Assembly (NCBI RefSeq): GCF_010645065.1
Contig: NZ_JAADZW010000002.1
Coordinates: 484,680-548,679, forward strand
Direction: 5' to 3'
Length of the DNA stretch: 64,000 nucleotides
Source: Flavobacterium fluviatile
Lineage (GTDB): Bacteria > Bacteroidota > Bacteroidia > Flavobacteriales > Flavobacteriaceae
Each line of letters starts with the position of its first letter. Position 1 is the stretch's first letter. The translations under genes and the position numbers were made by a program. Positions 27,020 to 36,387 of this stretch are shown piece after piece. The notes beneath the pieces are model-generated. The model saw only the letters and a program-made list of their open reading frames with translations. It ran no database searches and was not told where the DNA came from.

Positions 27020-28426
27020 ATGAAAAATATATATAAAAAAATAGCGTGCTTGTTAGCTTTAGGAGTAACTTTTGCATCATGCGAAAATTATCTGGATGAT
27101 GCTCCAAAAGGATCTAAAATACCAACAACCTTAGCAGATTACGAAGCCTTTTTACGTGACGAATACACCAATCACAGAGTTGATATAACTGGAGCTTCAC
27201 AACTATTAAATGATCAATATGTAACTGTTGCTTCTTTAGCGAGTAATAGATTATATAATGCAAATTATATGTGGGACGAAAATGCTGACCGTATTGCATT
27301 GAAAGTTTCAGATGAAACGATGTATTATTCGAGTTATGCCGGAATTTCGACTTTTAACTTAATAATCGAAAATGCATTGAGTACAACAAATGCTACAGAA
27401 GCAGAACAAAGAGTAGTGTGGGCAGAAGCAAAAGTATTGCGTGCTATGAATTACTTTAATCTGGTTAATTTTTATGCCGATACGTATGATGCTTCTACGG
27501 CTTCTACAAAATTATCTGTACCATTAATTACAAGTGCCAATATTAATGCGCCGAATAAACAGGTAACGATTCAGGAGATGTATGATTTCATTTTGAATGA
27601 TGTTAAAGAAGCTTTGCCATATTTACCAAAAGTTTCACAAACGGCGCTGCATCCAAACTTAGGAGCTGGTTATGCTTTTTATTCACGAGTTTATCTGCAA
27701 ATGAATAATTATACAGAAGCTTTAAAATATGCAGATCTGGCATTGGCAGAAAACAATAAACTGTACGACTGGATCGCATTTTATAATGCAAATAAAACAC
27801 TTATTGAAACTCCTGCTAATTACACCACATTTACATCTCCTATGGGATTTAATTATGTGGAGAATTATACCTATCGTCATGGCACTTACAATAGTTTAAC
27901 GACAGAAAACAGTATTCCTGTAGAACGGGCAGCTCGTTTTGAAAGCGGAGATGCACGTTTCTTGTCACGTTGGAAAATTTACACTGTTGGTGCTGAAACC
28001 TATTACAGAAGAACCTTATCTGGTGCTTTTAATTTTGGGGGAATCACCACTGTCGAAGTATATTTGATTAAAGCAGAATGTCTGGCACGAGCTAACCAAA
28101 TTAGTGATGCATTGGCTGTTTTGAATACCGTTCGTAAGACCCGTATTCTTCCCGCATCTTATCAGGATATTTCGACTACAGACAAAGCAATAGCTTTGAA
28201 AGCTATTTTCAGAACAAAAAACAATGAACTTACGAACACGTTGATTCCTTTTGCAGATGCACGCCGCTTAAATGCTGAAGGTGTTTATCCGGTTAGTTTT
28301 TCGAAAGTAGCTAACGGAACAACTTATACGTTATCATCAACTTCTCATATGTGGACAATGCCTTTTCCACAGGGAGCTGTAAAAAATCCAGGTAACGGAA
28401 CGCTTACTCAAAATGTAGAAAAATAA
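27020..28426 (+). CDS. RagB/SusD-family nutrient-binding lipoprotein
   Basis: Surface lipoprotein that forms the lid of the SusC channel. Lipoprotein signal with Cys21 (VTFASCENYLDDAPKG); the acidic stretch after the cysteine is typical of surface-exposed Bacteroidota lipoproteins. TPR-like helices are recognisable (RVVWAEAKVLRAMNYFNLVNFY, YSRVYLQMNNYTEALKYADLAL), and it ends with the SusD C-terminal pattern of YLIKAECLARANQISDALAVLN, then FADARRLN. Length 468 is normal. Partner of the preceding SusC. Confidence 0.94.
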   Translation: MKNIYKKIACLLALGVTFASCENYLDDAPKGSKIPTTLADYEAFLRDEYTNHRVDITGASQLLNDQYVTVASLASNRLYNANYMWDENADRIALKVSDETMYYSSYAGISTFNLIIENALSTTNATEAEQRVVWAEAKVLRAMNYFNLVNFYADTYDASTASTKLSVPLITSANINAPNKQVTIQEMYDFILNDVKEALPYLPKVSQTALHPNLGAGYAFYSRVYLQMNNYTEALKYADLALAENNKLYDWIAFYNANKTLIETPANYTTFTSPMGFNYVENYTYRHGTYNSLTTENSIPVERAARFESGDARFLSRWKIYTVGAETYYRRTLSGAFNFGGITTVEVYLIKAECLARANQISDALAVLNTVRKTRILPASYQDISTTDKAIALKAIFRTKNNELTNTLIPFADARRLNAEGVYPVSFSKVANGTTYTLSSTSHMWTMPFPQGAVKNPGNGTLTQNVEK

Positions 28427-28502
28427 AAATCCCAAAGCTTCCTGAGTAGGATTTTCGAAAGGGGAGTTTTTTTCTAAAGTATCAACAAAATATCAATCAA
28501 AA

Positions 28503-29702
28503 ATGAACACAATTAAATATAAAATTTTAGGACTGAGTATCTGTATGTTTGTGTTTACGAACATTCACGCTCAAAAGAAAAAAACAGAACCAGCAGCAAC
28601 GTCTTATACTATTGATGGTACTATAACTGGTCTTGAAGACGGAACAGTTGTAAAATTAATTCCGGGAGCAACGTATTCTTCAGAATCTGCAGTTGCAGAA
28701 ACCATCCTTAAAGTCGGAAAATTTACGTTTACAGGAAAATTAAACGAGCCTCGTTTTTTTTACCTGATTTTTGGTAAAAACAAAGGGAGTATTCCTGTGA
28801 TGGCTGAAAATGCTAAAATAAAAGTAACAGCTAAGGGAAGTGTTTCAACTCAGGAGGGAGAATACATAAGCTTTAAAGACGTTTCTGTTACAGGTTCAAA
28901 ATCACATGATTATTATAAAAAGGAAACTGCTTATCGAGCAGATTTAGACAAAGCTTATGCGGCTTATCACACACCTGAATCAGACGAATTAAGTAAATTG
29001 ATTCACAAAGCACGTCAAGATAAAGAAACTAAAAAAATAGATTCACTTCAAAATCTTCCGGTTTGGAAAAAATTTGAGGCTGATGAAAAAGCATTTTTTA
29101 GGGATGTAGAAAAAAAGATGACCGATTTAATTGTACGAAATAAGGATTCCTGGTGGGGACCGCTTTTTATGATGACGCAATTCTCTTATTTGACTCCAGA
29201 ACAGAAACCTCTTTTTGAACAATTTTCAGAAACAGCCAAAAACAGTTACTACGGAAAACAGGTAGATGCCGAAGTGAATCCAAAATCATTTGTTGGAACT
29301 GGTGTAGAGGCTTTTAGCTTAAATGATAAAGACGGAAAATCAATTGCGATAAAAGATATTGCTAAAGGGAAAAAGTATATTTTGATTGATTTTTGGGCTT
29401 CCTGGTGTGCGCCTTGCCGTAAAGAAATTCCAAATTTGAAAAAAGCCTATGAAGAATTTGCGACCAGGGGTTTTGAGATCGTGAGTATTTCTACTGATGA
29501 CAATCAAAAAGCCTGGAATACGGCTATGACTAAAGAAAATATGCCCTGGCCTAATTTGTTAGACAATGATGTAGTGAGCAAATCATTTAATGTAAAAACC
29601 ATTCCAGCTACTTTTTTAATGGATGAAAAAGGTGTAATTGTCGCGACAGATTTGAGAGGCGAAGCATTAGATGCTAAGTTAAAAGAATTATTGAAATCGT
29701 AA
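28503..29702 (+). CDS. TlpA-type thioredoxin with N-terminal DUF4369 domain
   Basis: A periplasmic thiol-disulfide protein of 399 residues. A signal peptide (CMFVFTNIHA) is followed by a DUF4369 beta-domain (YTIDGTITGLEDGTVVKLIPG). A helical middle and the thioredoxin domain come next, with active site WASWCAPCRKEIPN (Cys302, Cys305) and the cis-Pro segment TIPATFLM. It probably reduces disulfides in imported or periplasmic substrates. It is 76 bp after SusD and 31 bp before a paralogue, within the same transport locus. Confidence 0.92.
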   Translation: MNTIKYKILGLSICMFVFTNIHAQKKKTEPAATSYTIDGTITGLEDGTVVKLIPGATYSSESAVAETILKVGKFTFTGKLNEPRFFYLIFGKNKGSIPVMAENAKIKVTAKGSVSTQEGEYISFKDVSVTGSKSHDYYKKETAYRADLDKAYAAYHTPESDELSKLIHKARQDKETKKIDSLQNLPVWKKFEADEKAFFRDVEKKMTDLIVRNKDSWWGPLFMMTQFSYLTPEQKPLFEQFSETAKNSYYGKQVDAEVNPKSFVGTGVEAFSLNDKDGKSIAIKDIAKGKKYILIDFWASWCAPCRKEIPNLKKAYEEFATRGFEIVSISTDDNQKAWNTAMTKENMPWPNLLDNDVVSKSFNVKTIPATFLMDEKGVIVATDLRGEALDAKLKELLKS

Positions 29703-29733
29703 TTTGATTTTTCAAAAATATAAAAATAGCAAC

Positions 29734-30864
29734 ATGAAGAATACAATCTTAAAATCAGGTTTGGCAGTTTTAACGCTTGCGGCCGCAATTACCTCCTGCT
29801 CGAAAAAGGAAGGTTTTACGGTTAACGGAAACATTCCGGGACAAAAAGACGGAACTGTTTATTTAGAATTTCTGGATGGTGGCCAAACCGTTGTTAAGGA
29901 TTCTGCAAAAATCGTTGACGGTAAATTTAGCTTTGCAGGAAAAGTAGAAGAGCCTTTGCGATACAGCATTAAGTTAAAAGGTCAGGAATACGGAAAAGTG
30001 TTTATTTTATCTAACGAAACTATTGGATTTACAGCGCACAAAGATTCAGTTTATATGGCGAAATTGTCCGGAGCAACGCAGGATTCTATTTATTCTTCGT
30101 ATTATAAAAATGAGTTTAAAAAGATCCAGAATGTTGCCGGACCAATTTATAAATTGTCAGATTCATTATCGCAAAACGGAAAAGTAAAACTTACCGCTGA
30201 GCAACAAGGCATGATGGATAAAAAATGGAAAGATTTGCAGACTCAGGCAGATGATCTGACTTTCAAATTTATCAAATCACATAAAGATCAGGTTGCAGGT
30301 GTATTGGTTTTGGATGACCGTTTGGTGACTTACGGAACACCGGAGCAGGTAAACGAATATTTTGCAATTTTAAGTCCGGAAATACAAAACTCTTATTTTG
30401 GTAAAAAAATAAAAGAAGGAATAGAACTTAACAATAAAACGGCTGTCGGTGTAGTAGCTCCACAATTTTCTCAAACTGACGTAAACGGAAAAGTGGTAAA
30501 ATTATCTGATTACAAAGGCAAATATGTATTGGTTGATTTTTGGGCAAGCTGGTGCGGACCATGCCGTAAAGAAAATCCAAATGTAGTTTTGGCTTACAAA
30601 ACCTATCATGACAAAGGATTTGATGTTCTTGGAGTTTCTCTGGATGATAAAAAGAATCTTTGGGAAAAAGCAATCGAAAAAGACGGTTTAACCTGGACAC
30701 ATGTTTCGGATTTAAAAGGATGGAAAAACGAAGCAGCTGTTTTGTACGGTGTAAAATTAGTACCAACAAACTATTTAATAGGCCCTGACGGAAAAATCGT
30801 GGCTAAAAATCTGAGAGAAGCCGAGCTTCAGTCAAAACTGAAAGAAATTTTCAGTAAATCATAA
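29734..30864 (+). CDS. TlpA-type thioredoxin lipoprotein with DUF4369 domain
   Basis: A 376-residue paralogue of the preceding gene, here with a lipoprotein signal (LAVLTLAAAITSCSKK). DUF4369 domain: FTVNGNIPGQKDGTVYLEFL. Thioredoxin domain: VDFWASWCGPCRKENPNV, with Cys274 and Cys277 and the cis-Pro segment LVPTNYLIG. The start is the ATG at 29734; an upstream TTG at 29704 lies within 2 bp of the previous stop and would place a charged run before the signal peptide. Adjacent paralogues, one soluble and one lipid-anchored, suggest duplication with different locations. Confidence 0.92.
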   Translation: MKNTILKSGLAVLTLAAAITSCSKKEGFTVNGNIPGQKDGTVYLEFLDGGQTVVKDSAKIVDGKFSFAGKVEEPLRYSIKLKGQEYGKVFILSNETIGFTAHKDSVYMAKLSGATQDSIYSSYYKNEFKKIQNVAGPIYKLSDSLSQNGKVKLTAEQQGMMDKKWKDLQTQADDLTFKFIKSHKDQVAGVLVLDDRLVTYGTPEQVNEYFAILSPEIQNSYFGKKIKEGIELNNKTAVGVVAPQFSQTDVNGKVVKLSDYKGKYVLVDFWASWCGPCRKENPNVVLAYKTYHDKGFDVLGVSLDDKKNLWEKAIEKDGLTWTHVSDLKGWKNEAAVLYGVKLVPTNYLIGPDGKIVAKNLREAELQSKLKEIFSKS

Positions 30865-30896
30865 TTAGTAAATTGACTTTTAATTCAAAAAAAATT

Positions 30897-31029
30897 AAAC
30901 ACATAGAAACATAGATTTTATTTTAAAAAAAAGGTGAAGAAAGAGAAATTCATTTCTCAAACATAGTAAGACTATGTTTCTTTTAAATAATTAAAAAGCC
31001 TTTTACAGGTTCCAAATAACTATGTGTTT
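30897..31029. repeat. Palindrome-bounded interspersed repeat between the TlpA and M16 genes
   Basis: About 133 bp bounded by AAACACATAG (30897-30906) and its perfect complement CTATGTGTTT (31020-31029). It contains a 9-bp perfect hairpin (AAACATAGT, AAG loop, ACTATGTTT at 30959-30979) and an A-run with AAGGTGAAGAAAG. Resembles a short non-autonomous element or a transcript-processing hairpin. Confidence 0.65.
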
Positions 31030-31074
31030 AAACAAAATAACGAATTATAATTTCTTCATAAAATATCAAAACAA

Positions 31075-33867
31075 ATGAAAAAATACATCTTTCTGGGCTA
31101 TTGCTCACTGGCTTTCTGCACGCTTGTTTCTGCGCAGGGAAAATCAGATAATTTTAAGAAAATAAAAGAGTTAGGCGGAATCGAAGAATATTTGTACCAG
31201 CCAAACGGAATGAATATTTTGCTTTTGCAGGACAATGCTTCGCCAGTAGCAACTGTACAAATTGTATATCGTGTTGGTTCTAAACATGAAGTATTGGGAA
31301 ATACAGGTTCCACGCATCTTTTGGAGCATTTAATGTTCAAAGGAACCCCGACTTTCAACAAAAAAAGCGGTACAACTATTACAGATGTGCTTCAAAATAC
31401 AGGAGCACAGTTAAACGCCACAACCTGGTACGACCGGACCAATTATTTTGAAACACTGCCAAGTGATAAAATCGGATTGGCTCTGCAGATTGAAGCCGAC
31501 AGGATGCGTAATTCTTTATTGACTAAAGAAGATAAAGAAGCTGAAATGACGGTTGTGCGCAATGAATTCGAACGTGGAGAAAATGATCCAAACAGTTTAT
31601 TAGATAAAGAAATCTGGGCTTCGGCTTATATTGCACATCCGTATCATCATTCTACAATCGGTTGGAAATCGGATATTGAAAAGGCGCCAATCGAGGTTCT
31701 GCGTAATTTCTATAATACTTATTACTGGCCGGATAATGCGACTTTAACCATTATCGGCGATTTTAAAAAAGAGAATGTTTTTGAATTGATCGAGAAATAT
31801 TTCGGCAAAATTACAAAAGCACCTCATGTAATGCCTCAGCCTTACACAGAAGAGCCTGAGCAATACGGGGCACGTAAAGTTGTGGTTAAAAAACCGGGTG
31901 AATTGGGTGTTGTAAGCAAGGCTTATAAAATTCCGGGTGCTATGCACGAAGATTTGCCTGCGTTGAATATTTTAGGCGAAATCATTGGGGCTGGTCCTTC
32001 GGCGATTTTAAACAAAACTTTTGTGGACAGCCGTATGGGAATTTACGCTTATTCCAGTGCCACAAATTTTAAAGAAGTGGGTCTTTTTACAATCGGGGTT
32101 GGTTTTCCAACATCATCAAAACATGAAGATATCGATGCCAAAATCAATGAAGTTGTAGCCAAAATCCAGAAGGAAGGTGTGACTCAGGATGAGGTAAACC
32201 GTGTGGTGGCCAAAATCAGTGCACAAACCATTTTAGGAAGAGACGGTTCGGGTGTTATTGCATCTGAATTAAATGAAGCCATTGCTTCAGGCGACTGGAC
32301 AGACTTTGTAACCGGAGTGGACAGATTGAAAAAAGTAACTCCGGCTGATGTGTTGCGGGTAGCTCAGAAATATTTGGTCGAGGACCAAAGTACAACAGGA
32401 TATTTTATTCCGAAACAATCGGGAGCTCAAAATCAGGATACGGCTCAGGCGAATAATTTCATGCCGGAAAATGGTCCTTTTTATTACAGACATGAGGATG
32501 ACGGACATTCACATGAAGAGCATTCTTCTGAAAATACATCTTTGCAAAATAATAATACAGCAGAAATTGCTTTTGATGAAACGGTAATCGAAAAAACAGC
32601 TTCGGCTTTCAAAAGAGAAAAAGTAGCCGGAATCGACGTGGTTTCGGTAAAAACATCTGCAAAAGATTTTGTGACTGTTGCAGCCAGTATTTCATTAGGG
32701 AATTTTATTAATAAAACTAAGAATCCGATGGTTTCGTCATTAACGGCATCCATGTTATCAAAAGGAACTAAGCTGAATGATAAATTTAAATTCTCAGAGA
32801 AACTGCAAAAGCTAGGGGTGAACTTAAATGTAAATGCTTCAACTACCAAAATAAATATTGGTTTTAAATGTCTTAAAAAAGATTTAGATCAGGTGATTGC
32901 TTTATTGGCAGAAGAGTTACGCATGCCTTTATTTGATCAGAAAGAATTCGAAAAACTGCAACAACAATTCACTGGTAACCTGCAGCAAAACTTAAATGAT
33001 CCGGGTAAAAGAGGCGGTATCGCTTTGTCTCAGGCTATTTATCCAAAAGGAAATCCAAATTACAGTTTAAGTGTCGAAGAAGATTTAGCAAACATCAAAA
33101 ATGCAACTTTGGATGAGGTAAAAGCATTTCATAAAAAATATTTTGGCCCCGCATCGATGCACTTGGTTATTGTAGGAGATACTGATGAAGCTAATTTGAA
33201 TGCTTCATTAAAAAAATCATTTAAAAACTGGAATGGCGGTGTTTCAGAATCTTTAAAATTTGAAGAGGCTTCAAAAGCTGCTTCAAAAACCGAAGTGATT
33301 ACCATTGCAGAAAAACCAAGTGCCGAATTGTACATCGGTCAGTACACAGGTTTAAAAAGAGCCGATGCAGATTATATTCCGTTTTACATTGCCAATTATA
33401 CTTTAGGAGCCGGTTTTGCTGGTCGTTTGATGCAGACAGTTCGTGATAATGATGGTTTGACATACAGTATTTCATCAGGTATGGGTGGAAATATTACAAC
33501 CGGAGGATACTGGATGGTGAATGCATCTTTTAATCCGTCTTTATTTCAAAAAGGACTGGATGCAACGATGATTCAGGTAAATAAATGGGTGAAAGAAGGA
33601 ATTACAGCAACCGAATTAGAGAACAAAAAAACGAATCTGATTGGAAGTTTTAAAGTAGGAATGTCCACTACAAGCGGAATGGCAAGAACAATTTTGAGTT
33701 TTGTAGAAAGAGGTCTGGAGCCAAACTACATTGACCAATACCCAAAAGATATTGAAAAAGTGACTTTACAACAGGTGAATGATGCCATTAAAAAATACAT
33801 ACAGTTAGACAAAATGATCATCATTAAATCAGGTTCACTTGATCAAGAAGGTAATCCGTTGAAGTAA
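31075..33867 (+). CDS. M16 family zinc metalloprotease (pitrilysin-like), two-lobed
   Basis: A 930-residue secreted or periplasmic M16 peptidase. After a signal peptide (YCSLAFCTLVSAQG) the first lobe has the inverted zinc motif HLLEH (81-85, with Glu84 as the base) and the downstream acidic ligand region EAEMTVVRNEFERGEND. The second lobe (from about residue 500) keeps the fold (YTLGAGFAGRLMQTVRDNDGLTYSISS) but has no HxxEH, as is usual. A His/Glu-rich linker (HEDDGHSHEEHSSE, about residues 472-485) joins the lobes and could bind metal. Such enzymes degrade short peptides in a closed chamber. Its place after SusCD and two thioredoxins suggests processing of an imported, perhaps disulfide-containing peptide. 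Confidence 0.93.
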   Translation: MKKYIFLGYCSLAFCTLVSAQGKSDNFKKIKELGGIEEYLYQPNGMNILLLQDNASPVATVQIVYRVGSKHEVLGNTGSTHLLEHLMFKGTPTFNKKSGTTITDVLQNTGAQLNATTWYDRTNYFETLPSDKIGLALQIEADRMRNSLLTKEDKEAEMTVVRNEFERGENDPNSLLDKEIWASAYIAHPYHHSTIGWKSDIEKAPIEVLRNFYNTYYWPDNATLTIIGDFKKENVFELIEKYFGKITKAPHVMPQPYTEEPEQYGARKVVVKKPGELGVVSKAYKIPGAMHEDLPALNILGEIIGAGPSAILNKTFVDSRMGIYAYSSATNFKEVGLFTIGVGFPTSSKHEDIDAKINEVVAKIQKEGVTQDEVNRVVAKISAQTILGRDGSGVIASELNEAIASGDWTDFVTGVDRLKKVTPADVLRVAQKYLVEDQSTTGYFIPKQSGAQNQDTAQANNFMPENGPFYYRHEDDGHSHEEHSSENTSLQNNNTAEIAFDETVIEKTASAFKREKVAGIDVVSVKTSAKDFVTVAASISLGNFINKTKNPMVSSLTASMLSKGTKLNDKFKFSEKLQKLGVNLNVNASTTKINIGFKCLKKDLDQVIALLAEELRMPLFDQKEFEKLQQQFTGNLQQNLNDPGKRGGIALSQAIYPKGNPNYSLSVEEDLANIKNATLDEVKAFHKKYFGPASMHLVIVGDTDEANLNASLKKSFKNWNGGVSESLKFEEASKAASKTEVITIAEKPSAELYIGQYTGLKRADADYIPFYIANYTLGAGFAGRLMQTVRDNDGLTYSISSGMGGNITTGGYWMVNASFNPSLFQKGLDATMIQVNKWVKEGITATELENKKTNLIGSFKVGMSTTSGMARTILSFVERGLEPNYIDQYPKDIEKVTLQQVNDAIKKYIQLDKMIIIKSGSLDQEGNPLK

Positions 33868-33891
33868 ATATTATAATTCTTTAACCAAATT

Positions 33892-33997
33892 TTTGTCATT
33901 CCGAGGAACGAGGAATCTCCCTTAGCAGCTCGACAAAGATTGGCGATTTTGATTACGGAGTTTCTTGCGGAGATTCCTCGTTCCTCGGAATGACAAA
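33892..33997. repeat. Element with perfect 29-bp inverted repeats
   Basis: 33892-33920 (starts TTTGTCATTCCGAGGAACG) is the exact reverse complement of 33969-33997, with 48 bp between. This gives a very stable hairpin in either strand. The GTCATTCCGAGGAACGAGG motif recurs in many bacterial genomes as an interspersed palindrome. It lies between the M16 stop and a separate terminator. Confidence 0.85.
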
Positions 33998-34098
33998 CTG
34001 CTCACAACCTGAAGCCTGAAAGAAAAATTTCAAGATTCGTCTTTCATTATTTCATTTTAGAATCTGAATTAGTAAGCCATTTTCTATGAGAGACTTTT

Positions 34099-34127
34099 AA
34101 GGGCTGTCGGCAAGCAGCTCTTTTTTT
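34099..34127 (+). terminator. Terminator between the M16 and DsbD-like genes
   Basis: AAGGGCTG and CAGCTCTT form a stem with one G-U pair around an 8-nt loop, followed by seven or more T residues. Confidence 0.75.
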
Positions 34128-34147
34128 AAAATATCCAAATCAAACAA

Positions 34148-36148
34148 ATGAAAAATATCCTAATTGCATTATTATTACTTCTTTCGGGGAGTATGTTTGC
34201 CCAAATGTACAATCCGGTAAAATGGAATACATCTGTGGAGAAAATCTCAGACAAAGAATATGTTTTAAAAGCTCAGGCCGTAATACAATCCGGCTGGCAT
34301 TTATATGGACAATATATCGAAGAAGGAGGTCCCTCAAGAACTGCTTTTACTTATAAAAACCCAAAGAAAAGTTTTGATTTAATTGGGAAAACGACTGAAG
34401 AAAAAGGGCATGAGGTTCAGGACAAAATTTTCGACATGAAAATTAAATATTTTGAAGATAAAGCGCTTTTTACACAGAAGATAAAATTTACTTCAGATGC
34501 GGTTTCGAATATCGATGCTGAAGTTGAATTTATGGTCTGCGATGACAGCAACTGCCTGCCTCCGTCTTCAGAAGAATTAACGTTCAAGATTCCGAATGTA
34601 AAAAAAGTTGCTGCAGCTGAAGAAACGATTATTGCTGAAAAAGATAGTGCAGTTACAGAAGATAAAATAATTGCCGAAGCAGAAAAAACAATTTCAAAGC
34701 CAGTTGTTGGTCTGGTTAAAAAGGAGGAATCAAAAGGATTTTTGAGTATTTTCATCATTGCATTTTTATCCGGTTTTGCAGCTTTGCTGACACCTTGCGT
34801 TTTCCCAATGATTCCAATGACGGTAAGTTATTTTACCAAGCAGAGCAAAACCAAAGCTGCCGGAATCAGAAATGCTTTGATTTACGGATTCTCTATCGTA
34901 GTTATTTACGTTTTATTAGGTTCAATTGTAACCGCAGTTTTTGGTGCTGATTCGCTTAATGCACTTTCAACAAACGTTTGGTTCAATCTGATATTCTTTA
35001 TTTTATTAGTTGTTTTTGCAGTTTCATTTTTGGGTGCTTTCGAAATTATGCTTCCAAATGCATTGGCAAACAAGGTCGATTCGCAGGCAGACAGGGGAGG
35101 ATTAATCGGGATTTTCTTTATGGCTCTGGCATTAGCGATTGTGTCATTTTCGTGTACAGGACCAATTGTAGGGACGCTCTTGGTTGAAGCGGCTTCAAAA
35201 GGAGGAATCGCTCCGATTGTTGGGATGTTAGGATTCTCGATTGCTATTGCGCTTCCGTTTTCATTATTTGCAGCTTTTCCGGGCTGGCTGAATGCTTTGC
35301 CAAAATCAGGCGGATGGCTCAATACCGTAAAAGTAGTTTTAGGATTTTTAGAACTGGCTTTAGCTTTCAAATTTTTATCCAATGCCGATTTGGTTTTGCA
35401 ATTGCACTGGCTGGAAAGAGAAGTTTTCCTTGCGATCTGGATTGCCGTTTTTGGAGCTTTGGCTTTTTATTTATTCGGAAAAATTACGTTGCCGCACGAT
35501 TCTCCATTAAATCATATTTCAGTTGGGAGATTGAGTTTGGGATTAGTCGTTTTAGCCTTTACCGTTTATTTGATTCCGGGACTTTGGGGAGCGCCTTTAA
35601 AAGTGATCAGCGGATTTCCGCCGGCCATGCACTACAGCGAATCTCCTAACGGAATTGGTGGAAAATCAGAAACAACGAGTAAAGAAACCCTGCCTGAAGG
35701 CGCGGAATATGGTCCGCACAATATCATTACGTTTCATGATTATAATAAAGGAATGGAATTCGCCAAAAAAGCAGGAAAACCGGTTTTATTAGACTTTACA
35801 GGATATGCCTGCGTGAACTGTCGAAAAATGGAAGAACTGGTTTGGTCAGATCCTAAAGTTTTAGGTGTTTTAAATAATGATGTGGTTTTGATTTCGCTTT
35901 ATGTTGATGATAAAAAAGAACTGCCGGAAAGCGAACAATATGTTTCTGAAACTACCGGTAAAAAAATCAAAACGATTGGGAATAAATGGAGCGATCTTCA
36001 GATTAAGACTTATAAAGCTAATGCACAGCCTTTTTATGTAATTGTAGATCATAACAGTGCTAATCTGATCGAGCCGTCTGCTTATAATCCGGATATTGAA
36101 AATTATTTTAACTGGCTGAATACCGGAGTCAAAAACTTTAAAGATTAA
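34148..36148 (+). CDS. DsbD-like thiol:disulfide interchange protein
   Basis: A 666-residue inner-membrane electron carrier that passes reducing power from cytosolic thioredoxin to the periplasm. Signal peptide (ALLLLLSGSMFAQ); N-terminal DsbD-alpha-like domain with Cys131 and Cys136 (CDDSNC); eight-helix CcdA-like core with membrane cysteines Cys217 (LLTPCVFPMIPM) and Cys336 (VSFSCTGPIVG); C-terminal thioredoxin domain with GYACVNCRKME (Cys555, Cys558). All three redox centres are intact. It lies next to two TlpA proteins, for which it is a plausible reductant, though a terminator separates them. Confidence 0.94.
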   Translation: MKNILIALLLLLSGSMFAQMYNPVKWNTSVEKISDKEYVLKAQAVIQSGWHLYGQYIEEGGPSRTAFTYKNPKKSFDLIGKTTEEKGHEVQDKIFDMKIKYFEDKALFTQKIKFTSDAVSNIDAEVEFMVCDDSNCLPPSSEELTFKIPNVKKVAAAEETIIAEKDSAVTEDKIIAEAEKTISKPVVGLVKKEESKGFLSIFIIAFLSGFAALLTPCVFPMIPMTVSYFTKQSKTKAAGIRNALIYGFSIVVIYVLLGSIVTAVFGADSLNALSTNVWFNLIFFILLVVFAVSFLGAFEIMLPNALANKVDSQADRGGLIGIFFMALALAIVSFSCTGPIVGTLLVEAASKGGIAPIVGMLGFSIAIALPFSLFAAFPGWLNALPKSGGWLNTVKVVLGFLELALAFKFLSNADLVLQLHWLEREVFLAIWIAVFGALAFYLFGKITLPHDSPLNHISVGRLSLGLVVLAFTVYLIPGLWGAPLKVISGFPPAMHYSESPNGIGGKSETTSKETLPEGAEYGPHNIITFHDYNKGMEFAKKAGKPVLLDFTGYACVNCRKMEELVWSDPKVLGVLNNDVVLISLYVDDKKELPESEQYVSETTGKKIKTIGNKWSDLQIKTYKANAQPFYVIVDHNSANLIEPSAYNPDIENYFNWLNTGVKNFKD

Positions 36149-36185
36149 ATGGTTTAAAATACCCGTTGTCGATACTTATAGAATT

Positions 36186-36347
36186 CGTCAGTTCGAGTGT
36201 TTTTTGTGCAGAGAAAAGGAACAAAACTTCTCGATACACTCCGCACTCGAAGTGACGTGTATCGAGAACCTTATGATGATAATTTTCTGTTCTCTATACA
36301 ATCCCGATGAAAAATCGGAATCACTCGAACTGACGAAAATTATCATC
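36186..36347. repeat. Composite palindromic repeat upstream of the aminotransferase gene
   Basis: Three perfect inverted pairs are interleaved. CGTCAGTTCGAGTG (36186-36199) pairs with 36322-36335. TTCTCGATACAC (36228-36239) pairs with 36257-36268 as a local hairpin. GATGATAATTTTC (36275-36287) pairs with 36335-36347. The GTCAGTTCGAGTG and TCTCGATACACTCCGCACTCG segments look like an interspersed repeat unit. Confidence 0.75.
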
Positions 36348-36387
36348 AAAAACGAATTGGAACTAATAGGTTAAAAAAATAAACGAA

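Noticed and set aside
34906..35382. A 158-residue frame antisense to the DsbD-like gene
   Set aside because: It lies wholly inside a well-supported membrane protein gene and has no family features; it is a shadow.
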